Origin: Palaemon carinicauda
Lineage: Eukaryota; Arthropoda; Malacostraca; Decapoda; Palaemonidae
NCBI RefSeq assembly: GCF_036898095.1
Contig: NC_090744.1
Location: forward strand, 14,958,655-15,022,654
Reading direction: 5' to 3'
Length of the DNA stretch: 64,000 nt
Shown: piece by piece, positions 48,151-59,900 of the stretch
Numbering within the stretch: position 1 is the first letter of the stretch
How the letters are laid out: each line of letters opens with the position of its first letter
The notes under the pieces: generated by a model
Databases searched by the model: none
The model's input: only the letters and a program-made list of their open reading frames with translations
Told to the model about the DNA's origin: nothing
Position numbers and translations under genes: made by a program

Positions 48151-48382
48151 CTGATCCTTATGAGGAACAGTTGCAGGTTGGTGCTGATCCTTATGAGGAA
48201 CAGTTGCTGCTCAGTGCTGGTCCTTATGAGGAGCAGTTGCAGGTCGGTACTGATCCCTTATGAGGAACAGTTGCTGGTCCGTGCTGGTCCTTATGAGGAG
48301 CAGTTGCAGGTTAGTGCTGTCCTTATGAGGAGCAGTTGCAGGTCGTTGCTGGTCCTTTTGAGGAGCAGTTGCAGGTGCAGGC
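48151..48382. repeat. 33-bp minisatellite in the LINE ORF1 C-terminus, ~7 copies
   Basis: Unit like CTGGTCCTTATGAGGAGCAG plus TTGCAGGTCGGTG. Starts at 48151, 48184, 48217, 48250, 48284, 48317 and 48349. Most spacings are 33 bp, so the reading frame is kept; the minus strand reads an 11-residue unit around CNCSSKGPA. A few 1-bp changes break the frame. Confidence 0.92.
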
Positions 48383-49719
48383 GCAGGAGCAGTAGCTGGC
48401 TGGTGCTGTCTTCTCTGGCGAGGAGTTCGCTGGTCTTTTGGTGGTTGGATTGGAGCTGTTTTTTTTTTTTTTTTGGTTTGGAGAGGATGTATTCTTCATA
48501 GCTGCTATCCTCTCGAGACGTTCTGGGCAGCGCTTATTCCAGGCATGGTGTGGCCTGGAACAATTGGGGCACTTCGATGTAGTATGTCGTCCTTCTTTGT
48601 GGGCCTTAATACACACTTCTGTGCAATGTCGCTGGCTGCAGACACCACAGATGATGGGGCCTCTGCATTCTTCTTTGTGATGTCCAAAACGTTGGCATCT
48701 ATACCATTGAAGGGGCTCAGGTGTATATTCTTCGATGAGGAAAGTTCCCCAGACTCCTAGATCCAGTTTGGAGGGAACTGGACCGATGTAGGTGGCAATG
48801 AGATGTCGAACAAGAACGTCATCTTTGCTCATGCAGCGAACAGCACAGTCAATGTTGCTTCATGACGTTGCAATGGAGATAGGCATCGACACAGGATACC
48901 TGGTGATGACAGCTTTCTTCCTGATAAGAGCAGGATCCAGCAGCATTAAAGTGGGGTCTTCCTGAAGGAATTTGGCTGTCTCAACGTCCTTGGGGTAGAT
49001 GATAATATCACCTTTCCTGTTAGGTCTTGCAGTGAGTTGCATGCCTGGCTTAGCAGCCATAGTAGCAACGAGGGCATAGGAGTGTTCGTTGTCCATATGT
49101 GAGAGCCGAAACTTTGGCAGAGGCTTCTTTGGCTTTGTAGCTGAGATGTTCTCTGCAACAGCAGTGGTTTCTTGCAGGAGTGTCTTAAGGCAATATGTGC
49201 AGTTGCAGTCCGTGGAGTGGGCCCCCTGTTCAATCTCCATGGCATTGGAGGATCACGCACGTAGGTTGAAGGGTTGACTGCTGCTGCACACGACTGTTGA
49301 GGAGTTGTAGGGACAGACAAAGATGAGTCTGTACTCTCAGTCCTTGGAGTCACAATTGGCGATGGTGGGGCTGGTACTGGCGCTGGTGAAGGATTTTCAG
49401 GAGTCTTCCTTCTCTTGGAAGGGGGTTTAGTCCCTTTCCTGGCAGCTGCTTGCGCATTCGCAAGTTTGCTGTAGTTTTTAAGCTTGATAGAGGTGTCTTT
49501 GCACCCCTCACATCTACATCTGATATGGTGATTAAACACATCATGGTCTACAATATCGGTGGTGTTTAGGGCGACGAGGTTAAGCATCGAAGCAGGCCGC
49601 CTGTGGTATGACACACAACAATCACAGTCGCAGGCTAGTTCGTTGAAATAGTCTTCACAGTGTCTGCTGGCTTCTGGATAAAAATTCCATCCCGAGTTTC
49701 CCATATGAAAGACGCACAT
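48151..49719 (-). pseudogene. I/Jockey-group LINE ORF1 (gag-like) with three zinc knuckles
   Basis: RNA-binding ORF1 protein of a non-LTR element. From ATG 49719: MCVFHMGNSGWNFYPEASRH, a Cys-rich N-terminus (ACDCDCC, CRCEGCKD), then a Pro/Ser linker (PAPVPAPPSPIVTP). A frameshift near 49240 leads to DCNCTYC, FRLSHMDNEHSYALVATMAA, GDIIIYPKDVETAKFLQ; a TGA near 48860; then ATYIGPVPSKLDLGVWGTFL and knuckles at 48706-48665 (WYRCQRFGHHKEEC, first Cys replaced by Trp), CGVCSQRHCTEVC and CPNCSRPHHAWNKRCPERL. The C-terminus has a Lys run and an 11-residue Cys-rich repeat. Triple knuckles ending HHAWNKRCP are characteristic of I, Jockey and R1-type ORF1. No ORF2 follows. Whether it belongs with the ORF2 family in the satellite is open. 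Confidence 0.82.
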
Positions 49720-50435
49720 AGTAGTGAAACTCTACGGGGACCACAATGTTAATTTCACTGAGAGCGGCCCCGGGAGTGATTGTCCAGGTGATGAGCGTTG
49801 TCGATGCTCCCGATGATTATCCAGGCAATGAACGTTGTCGATGGACCCGATGTGTGGGTGGGGACGGACTAGCATGGCGACTGGGTGGAATTGCCTATTT
49901 TGACATGTACAGTATTATTATACAACCATACCCCGTCCCTTGATTGGAGTGGTTTTATAATATAATGATAAACTGAATACATTTCACAATCTTTTGACTT
50001 AGCATTGTATTGAAACAATTTTTGCGCTGCCCTTGTTATAATACAAAAGACCGTTCTTTCTCTCTTCCCAAATTCCAAAAGATGAATGAGGTACTAATCC
50101 TGTACACTGTAGTAGAAAACTTTGGAGGAGTAATCCAGGTGCATGATTAGCCACCTTTTAATCAAAACTATCTCACAACATTCAACCTGCAGAATCAAAC
50201 ATCGTGTTATAGAGATACTTCTGAAATTTACACATTTTTTTTTTCCTTAAAATTTCATAAACTTTCTTTAAATAGACATAAATGCATCTAACACTTATAA
50301 GTCCCTCAGTTTGTTATTGATTTCACTTAATGTAATCATTTGCTCTCGTCTCTATCAATGATTTTGACCATGCAAACAAGCACAGAATGTATCTATTTTA
50401 ATGTTCTTAAAATATGTTATTTTAATTGTTTATTA
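49720..50435. other. LINE 5' flank then AT-rich spacer
   Basis: 49782-49856 holds two diverged 37-bp direct units sharing TCCAGG-GATGA and CGTTGTCGATG. From 49900 the sequence turns AT-rich with no coding evidence. Confidence 0.45.
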
Positions 50436-50439
50436 CTTC

Positions 50440-50640
50440 ACTTTTAGTCTTTTATTTCCTTATTTCGTTTCCTCAGGGGACTATTTTTCCATGTTGGATC
50501 CCTTGGGCTTTTAGTATCTAAACTATGGTATTCTAGAGTCTAGTCAATTCAAAATGATAAAACAGAATATTTTATCGCCTTCATGAAAAATAAAAAAATA
50601 AAATAATAATAATAATAATAGTAATAATAATAATAATAAT
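50440..50640 (+). repeat. decayed LINE 3' end with nearby (TAA)n
   Basis: TTTATTTCCTTATTTCGTTT and CCTCAGGGGACTATTTTTCC, then CCTTGGGCTTTTAGTATC, align with the 3' UTR of the two satellite-borne LINEs (CCTCGCTGGGCTATTTTT, CCTTGGGCTTATAGCATC). An interrupted (TAA)n tract lies at about 50601-50640. An old third copy reduced to its tail. Confidence 0.65.
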
Positions 50641-50649
50641 TTTGGATAT

Positions 50650-53575
50650 ATCACACATTTCATCCAATAATCTTTTTTCTTTCACCAAAAGTAATTGAAA
50701 TCGGTCATTACCATTCGTTATAACATTTTCATATAATTTTGCCGATAGAGTAATTTCTATTTATTCTTTTTTTTATTATTATTTTAAATTTCCGTCTGCC
50801 ATACTATTCACTTCCTAAGAAGTTTGTAATATTTGGTATTTCATCTTAGGGTTTCCCCTCATTTTCATTCATCAAGTTATGACTTGCTTAAATTTCATTT
50901 CCTTTTTCATAATATATTTTGTCTTTATAACCACACAGTATTTTGCCTTAGTATCTGGTAATTTGATAATAAACAATAACTGATCCAAAGGAAAAAGTAA
51001 TGAATATTCCGATTAAGTGCTATGAATAATCTTCATGGAGAAAAACAAAAAAATATAGATAAATGATAAATTAAATAGCTGCCAATAATTCTATTTTTTG
51101 TAACCTATGAATATCTCTATGTGCCTACATAAACATAATCCTTTTTAAATGTCTATAAATTAGTGCGAAAACAAGTACGCCTAATGAAAAGTGTAGTAGT
51201 GAATCGGCAAGAAATAATCTCCAGAAGTTCCAAAAATCTCTTTAGTATATTTCTCCTAGGAGACATTTTGGACTGTCGGATTAAGAGCAATAAACAGAAA
51301 CGGTAGTCCTATGATGACTTCCAGAGAAGTACGTACTGTATATTATAACACCGTGGTAGACAGAGGCCTTCATAGAAGCCGATAGAGAACACCTATCATG
51401 TTCCTGTAAGTCAAATTTGATAGATCTATATCCTGGAAAGAAAAATAAATCAATTTGGCCTTTTCAAAATTAATTGTACCTATTATACTTGATACCACAT
51501 AATGAACCAAATTTGGTACACAATTATAAAAAACGTAACCATGTAGGCCAATCTTGGGTGCCCAATCCTCTTGAACTAAGCAGATAAGTCCTAAGCATGT
51601 GTGGGCGTTTTTCACAGGACTGGAACACCGCTCCAGTTCAGCGGGACAATCCTCTGTGTGCATGGCCGGCTCAAGTCAAGTCACAAATGCATATGAGCCT
51701 TTATTTTCTTTTTGATATGCATATGACGCAATTTGAAACCTTTAAAAAGATTTATTGACCTGAGGAGCAAAAAATGTAGTAACAACCTTAATTGCAGCCT
51801 CACTTGTGTCATCTGTAGGTTGCAATGTCAATCATTTCTCGAACCTCTCTAACGGCAATATGAAGTAAAAACGTGTTCTTCTATGCCTTTTTCATACTAC
51901 CTAATGCTTCTAATATATATCTTATATTCCTCACACCACTGTTGCTATCGTGTTGAAACATAATTTGGTTTTGCAACAATGCTAAAGCGTTCAGGATGCT
52001 CATTTTGAATGCCTACCTGGAATAGGTTAGGCTACTGAATTCTACAAAATCCACTTCTAACTTTCAAACAATGTTAATATTAACCTAGTTCCTGTAAAGG
52101 TTATTGCCTTTTTAATACTTCACAAAAAAAAAAAACATCAGTTAGTTTGCACTTTATGTCTCTTGATGTAAAAGTAACTGGCTTAAGGTAAATATTTACC
52201 TAAACACCCAATGCCTACTGGTAATGAATTTCACCTCCATCTTATTTCAACATAAATAAAATAGGAATGTTAATTTTGATGTTGGCTTCTTTCTTAATAT
52301 CGAACATGATTGTAGCTTCGTTGCCTTCCTCTGGTGGGCTGGCATTTTCTGGTGAGCTTGCATTCCTCTAGGTATCTTCTGCGTGAGTTTGGTTCTCTCT
52401 CGATCGTCGCCACTTTGGTGTTGTCGACAGTATCATTATCATTATTGTAGTAGCTCATTCACCTGGAATAAGCAATGGTTGTTATAATTGCGTTAATCCC
52501 ATCATCTTTACTGACTCGTCCAGTGTTTGGAATTTAAGGATATGTTTGTATTATAAAAGTTCTTTATTCTTTCCTATACATTACTGCTCTTGCTATTAGC
52601 AAGCCTTACAACCTTAGCTCTGAGTATGTCTCGACTCCCGACTCGTATTATGTAAACAAACTCCTGTATAAAAGATATGAAAATAACAGATGAGCATCAC
52701 TTTTTAAAGAATGGATTCTATTGCAACACAAAAGTAAGAAGAATCACATCCTTTCTTTGAGGTAACTTTTAAAGAATACAATACTTCACAACATACACTA
52801 ATACCCTTATAATTAACGTTTAAACATGTTCTATCAATGCAACACTATGCAACCTTACTTTCAATACATGTAGAATTTGAGGCATTGCAGTAAAAATTGT
52901 ATACATTACATAACAGTCATTACATTTCTCTCCTTGCTTTTAACTCTGTTTATTCTATTTCTATTATTTTATGTATGCTATTTTACTTATTATATTACAC
53001 ATATGCTTATTCTACATTCGCTATTATGATGAATATACTCACTCACATTGGCCATTCTATGTCTAATCTCTCTCTACTGGTTCTAGTTATTCGTGGCATG
53101 TCAAGTAAACTTCAAACAGGCAGAGATTCACAATTGGTCTTATAAGTTTTCCAATAAACGTTTGTACATGCACTTTCCTTACGAGCCCATCCCAGCCCTG
53201 TATTACTGTTTAAACCTATCCGCTAGAAGTTATGCATGCTTTCAACTGCAACGTAGGGCTTCAGAGGGCGTCAGCTGTTTCTTTTAAGGACTGCTCTCTC
53301 CCTAAGTCTTCATGATGGCCTTTATGCCTCAAGGTCCGAGGGGAAACTCTGGATTGCAGTGAGTGGATGATTGTTCATGTTTGCCTCTAACTCACAATAC
53401 AATGTCTAAAGTCAGCTGTTAGAAAATTTATGTGTCCCACTAATGGAGGAAAGAATCTTGCATATTGATCGGATTTACCACTCATATACGCCATCCATGT
53501 CAGACTTAAAAGTAAAAAGGTCCACTCATTAAAGAGTTGTGTAAGTTGTTTGTCAATTTATTTTCTTTTCTTTAT
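50650..53575. other. AT-rich intergenic, no gene seen
   Basis: No domain or codon pattern recognised on either strand. The open frame at 51663-51370 (-) has no motif I know and no repeat support. The GTTGTCGACAGTATCATTAT area (about 52420) is unremarkable. Confidence 0.5.
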
Positions 53576-53580
53576 TTTCT

Positions 53581-53641
53581 AAGACTCAAAAGCCACTCTT
53601 AGCTTCTTGCAAGACTGCACATAATATGAACCCCTGTCTGG

Positions 53642-53726
<85 letters not shown>

Positions 53727-53763
53727 GCAGTCTTGCAAGAAGATAAGAGTGGGTTTGAGTCTT
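53581..53763. repeat. inverted repeat with a (TA)n loop
   Basis: Left arm 53581-53625 (AAGACTCAAAAGCCACTCTT, CTTCTTGCAAGACTGCA) pairs with right arm 53722-53763 (TGCAGTCTTGCAAGAAG, AAGAGTGGGTTTGAGTCTT) with a few mismatches. The spacer is about 80 bp of TA repeats at 53645-53723. Confidence 0.88.
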
Positions 53764-53789
53764 AAAATATGAAAAGATAGAACAAGAAA

Positions 53790-54249
<460 letters not shown>

Positions 54250-54251
<2 letters not shown>

Positions 54252-55050
54252 CATGAGTTGTAGGTTTACGTATGGCCACACAATTCCCCCTTTTAGAGTA
54301 GGTGTCATACAGTTTCATTAGATAATTCTGGCTCATACAATTCAGGAGGTGTGCGTTAAATTTATTTTACCCAGCACAGGTTGCTGGATCAAGTGTCTGA
54401 CCTTATGATATACCTTATCTTAGTTACAGAACATTTACAATATTGCTCGGGTCTTAGTTTTGGAATACAATTGAGTAACCTTTACCTTATTTTGGTGAGT
54501 ATTTCCCATTCATTTGATGTTGTGTGTTAATTGTGCTTTGAATTATTTTGTACTTCTCTTGTGATTGTTAAGATGTCCAATTTGTATCCTTTGCTTCTTT
54601 TAATGATTGATTTCCATGTATAGCTGAGGAATAAAAAAAGTGATTAATTATTGATTAAGAGAGTTCCTGTATGCAAATTCAAAGATGAAAATAACTAGGT
54701 GCACTTTCTTTTCATTTCTGAATTATAGACAGTAAGAAGAATTTATAGTAGTTAATAATTTTTCACTGCTGCTCTCATTTCTGCTTGTAGTGGTATTGTC
54801 TCTTTACTAATCCCCTGGCCAGTATCTCGCGAGGGTCAATACGAAAGGGTCGAAATAAACGCTGAGCTTGAGATGACTTTGGTACTGACAAGGCTGAAAG
54901 TAGACGTTTTAAAGGTTTTATGTGGAAGTAATTTTCTAACGACAGAGTGAAGGTTTATGAACTACAATACCAATATATTTGCACTAAGGGCGTGCTAGAC
55001 TAGAGTTTTGGCACTCATGTCCACCAATGGATCATTGATGCATGTTGTTA
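54250..55050. other. AT-rich spacer, no gene seen
   Basis: Nothing recognisable on either strand. Confidence 0.5.
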
Positions 55051-55253
55051 TGAGGAATTCGTGGAACACACTTTTCACTCCTTCAAAAAAGGAGGAATTC
55101 GTGGAACACACTTTTCACTCCTTCAAAAAAAAAGGAGGAATTCGTGGAACACACTTTTCACTCCTTCAAAAAAAAGGAGGAATTCGTGGAACACACTTTT
55201 CACTCCTTCAAAAAAAGGAGGAATTCGTGGAACACACTTTTCACTCCTTCAAA
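55051..55253. repeat. 40-43-bp minisatellite, five copies
   Basis: Unit GAATTCGTGGAACACACTTT plus TCACTCCTTC, an A tract and GGAG. GAATTC starts at 55055, 55095, 55138, 55180 and 55221. Copies are identical except for A-tract length, which indicates recent expansion and explains why several frames show the same repeated residues. Confidence 0.96.
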
Positions 55254-55259
55254 CAAAAA

Positions 55260-56018
55260 AAAACAACAAAAAAACAAAGAAAAATCTTCTCCTGAAAGTA
55301 TTGTTGCCGGACGTTCCATTTTTTCCGGGAAATATCCAGATTTCGATCATTTTGTCTTCTGTCCCACATTGACCCTTCTCGACACCCTTATTGTTCCGAC
55401 TTTGTTCATCATAATAACTATATTTTAATTACCTTATAACGGTTCCTTGTCGAAACTTTATATAATGGAATTTTAAGAATAATATTCAGTAATACTATTT
55501 TTGCGCCAGTGCTTATTTAGCATTCTAACTCATAATGCCTCACTCATGAATATCCAGTGGACTGACGAGCAGAACAAGTTTGATGCCTTCTATAGACGCT
55601 ATCTTACAATGCACCTGGAACTATAATTTTCAGCGTAAAGACATTTATCGGCAGGTGCTAGAAAACAGGGACCTATTGGAAAAAAGCAAAATCATTAAAT
55701 CATTAGAGAAATGTAATTAAAGGATAAAGATTTAAGTTAAATCTCCATATATGTACATTTCTCATTTTCAGTCATGCTCATATCCTCCAAATGTAAAGAG
55801 AGTTAATTTAGTTTCTGTATTGTTTTTATCGATTATTGATTTTCCAAATTATTCCCTTTTTTTTATTTTTTTTTTTTTTTGAACTTACATTGTTATGTAT
55901 CATCCAAATGATTTTCCTTTTGTTTTCTTTATACCTCATTATAGTTCTTCCTTCATGTTTTTCACTTATGTTATAATTGTATCAACGTTTTATGATATAT
56001 TGGTCAGGCTATGTATTC
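55260..56018. other. spacer without recognisable feature
   Basis: A-rich then T-rich intergenic sequence between the minisatellite and the TA array. Confidence 0.5.
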
Positions 56019-56286
<268 letters not shown>

Positions 56287-56330
56287 AGAAATCACGAAAG
56301 CTGACACGTGATGAATATAAAATGTATCAA

Positions 56331-56442
56331 AGCCACGAAAAGAAAAATTAAAAAGGCTTGATTGGAGTTAGTATTTTCATCCACTCAGGACATTATCAAA
56401 CTCAGCAATGAGAATACATATACAAAGACATCGTATTTATAC
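56331..56442 (-). repeat. left pseudo-LTR arm of PLE
   Basis: Reverse complement of the right arm with few mismatches; shared blocks include TTGATTGGAGTTAGTA, TTTCATCCACTCAGGACATT and AGACATCGTATTTATAC. Confidence 0.92.
56361..56409 (-). ncRNA. hammerhead-ribozyme-like motif, left PLE arm
   Basis: Same 49-nt arrangement as in the right arm, on the opposite strand. Identical except that the stem III segment is ATAC instead of GTAC, which loses the self-complementarity. Confidence 0.45.
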
Positions 56443-56456
56443 CTGTATCAAGTGAA

Positions 56457-58358
56457 GTGAAAAAGGCTTTGGGGTATGGTTTATCATTCGCAGTAAATAA
56501 AAAACCTAATAGTGTAGATATTGCCTCTGCCTTTGTAAAATTTGAAAAAACTAAGAAAATTCCCCAGTGTAACATCGATATTGCTAAAAGGCTTATTTAT
56601 TCGGTGATAGGATATGCAAACACCTGCAATTTCCCTAAACGGTTTTTAACAGCCTTAAAATAATTGAAAAATGACTGTGTATTACATATTACAAAAGCAG
56701 ACAAAGGTAATGTATTAGTTATTATGAACAAAACAACTTATTTAGAAAAGATGTATGTACTTTTATCAGATGTTTCCACTTACATAAATTTAAGAGTAAA
56801 TCCCTTAGACGATGTCATCAAAGATTTTAATAAAAACTTAAAATCTATCTTAAAACAAGAAAAATCCTTAATTAATGCCTTTATCTCTACTGGTCCGTCT
56901 TTGCCTTAATTATATGGTTTAATTAAAACCCATAAAACAGGATATCCAATCAGACCAATTATCAGTGCTACAGGTTCTATTAACTATAAATTATCCAAAT
57001 ATTTAGTCAAATTACTTTCCCCGATCTCAGGATCTATTTCAACCTCTCATATAAAAAATTCTGTTGGTCTTTGCGAAAAATTACAAAAAGTTAACCTTAC
57101 GTCTAGACATAAATTAGTAAGTTTTGATGTAACTTCATTGTTTACCAAAGTGCCGGTTGATGACTTATTGTATATCCTGTCGAGTATTTTAGATGCTTAT
57201 GATTTACCTTTATCAACCCATACTATTATTTAACTCATTTGTTTGTTCATTAAAAAGTGTAAATTTAGTTTTAATGGAGATTTCTATGAACAAGTTTTTG
57301 ATATGGCTATGGGTAATCCTTTGTCCCCACTTTTATCCAACATATATATGGAGTTTTTTTAATCTAGATTAATTTCTTCAGTGTGGTCTTCCCAAATTGT
57401 GTGCTATTGATATGTTGATGATGTTCTAGGTATTTTAGAGGAAAATTTTAATCTTGAGTGTTTTGTTTCAATCATTAATTCATTAGTACCATCAATAAAA
57501 TTTACTATAGAAAATGAAGAAAATAACCGTATCCCATTTTTAGACGTTTTAATAATTAGAGAAACAGATAAATTTAAGTTTTCCATATATAGAAAGCCTA
57601 CAAATAATTTTTCATATGAACATTTTTACTCTGGTAACTCTAAAACTATAAAACATTCAGTTTTTTCCTCAATGTACCTTAGGGCATTGAGAATTAGTAG
57701 CCCAGATTACATTGAGGAGGAGTTCACTAAAATAGAAAAAATTGCAACAGATCTTTGTTATCCCAAATATTTCTTAGAAAAAGGTATGAATAAGGCTAAG
57801 AAAACATTTTATAGTGTCCAATTAGAGAGGAAGGAAACAATTAATAATATGCTTTGTTTGCCGTTTCATGTTTGTTTTTTAGATGTTATACCCCTTTTGA
57901 AAAAACTAGACATTGCTGTAGTGTTTAAATATAATTGTACATAAAAAAATATGTTAATTAAGAATCGTTCTGGAAATGATAATAATATAATATATAGCAT
58001 TCCTTGTTCAGTGAGTAACCTATTTTATGTAGGCCAATCATCCAAAAGTATACCAGTCAGATTAAAATAGCATCAGGTGGGCGTCTCCAGGGGATCTCTT
58101 AATAATGCCTTGGCTTCCCACTGGTTAGGGTCAAGTCACAGAATTGGTTGGTCAAAGGCGGAAAAATTAATCCATGTAAATGACTATCTCCAAAGGAATA
58201 TTGTTGAATTATTTTTAATCTCCTGTACTCAAGGTAGAAATTTGAATCTAAGCCCAGGTCTGTTTTCCGTTAATCCAGTATTATCCTTTTATCTAAAATC
58301 TGACTTCTTCGGAATTATTAAGAAACTGACAGCTGTTGAATCCCATTCTCCTGTATAA
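56457..58358 (+). pseudogene. PLE reverse transcriptase-GIY-YIG endonuclease, seven in-frame stops
   Basis: One reading frame from 56457 to 58358. N-terminal VDIASAFVKFEK, then LHITKADKGNVLVIMNK, LYGLIKTHKTGYPIRPIIS (RT fingers), VSFDVTSLFTKVP (motif A, about 57120), FDMAMGNPLSPLLSNIYMEF (motif B), YVDDVLG (motif C, about 57411), IPFLDVLI and FSIYRKPTNN. The C-terminal GIY-YIG nuclease is IIYSIPC, LFYVGQSSKSIPVRLK and a stop before H (57987-58073), then HWLGSSHRIGWSKAEKL. RT copies the RNA; GIY-YIG cuts the target. Stops lie at 56661, 56907 and about 57231, 57360, 57408, 57942 and 58068, without any frameshift. Catalytic Asp residues and the GIY-YIG Tyr residues remain. Confidence 0.92.
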
Positions 58359-58464
58359 ATACGATGTCTTTGTATATGTATTCTCATTGCTGAGTTTGAT
58401 AATGTCCTGAGTGGATGAAAGTACTAACTCCAATCAAGTCTTTTTCATTTTTCCTTTCGTGGCT
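58354..58464 (+). repeat. right pseudo-LTR arm of PLE
   Basis: Starts GTATAAATACGATGTCTTTG and ends TTTCCTTTCGTGGCT; inverted relative to the left arm. Confidence 0.92.
58386..58434 (+). ncRNA. hammerhead-ribozyme-like motif, right PLE arm
   Basis: In order: ATTG, CT bulge, GAGT, core TTGATAAT, GTCC, loop TGAGT, GGAT, core GAAA, GTAC, TA, ACTC, CAAT. Stem I forms from GAGT/ACTC and ATTG/CAAT, stem II from GTCC/GGAT (one G-U), and the self-complementary GTAC could form stem III between two molecules. The cleavage triplet would be CTA, cut after 58426. GAAA and NUH are canonical. CUGANGA is not: C3 is U and G8 is A (a pair that can substitute for C3-G8), and one extra U follows. Hammerheads are known in PLE terminal repeats. 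Activity is doubtful. Confidence 0.5.
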
Positions 58465-58467
58465 ATA

Positions 58468-58706
<239 letters not shown>

Positions 58707-58739
58707 TGATATTTACATTGATTGAAATCACGTGTGCTT

Positions 58740-59655
<916 letters not shown>

Positions 59656-59656
59656 A

Positions 59657-59899
<243 letters not shown>

Positions 59900-59900
<1 letters not shown>

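Larger units (their letters stand above)
56331..58464 (+). mobile_element. Penelope-like element (PLE) with inverted flanking repeats
   Basis: RT plus GIY-YIG gene on the + strand, bounded by a ~111-bp inverted repeat: 56331-56442 and 58354-58464. TA/GT microsatellite lies on the left and CA/TA on the right. Penelope-like elements commonly carry terminal pseudo-LTRs in direct or inverted order. The gene has several stops, so this copy is dead. Confidence 0.9.

Noticed and set aside
51370..51663. 97-codon minus-strand open frame
   Set aside because: Cannot link it to any family; no supporting neighbours, start context or repeats.
56457..58358. Stop-codon recoding in the PLE gene
   Set aside because: All three stop codons occur at unrelated positions, including the conserved Arg before YVDD; decay is simpler.
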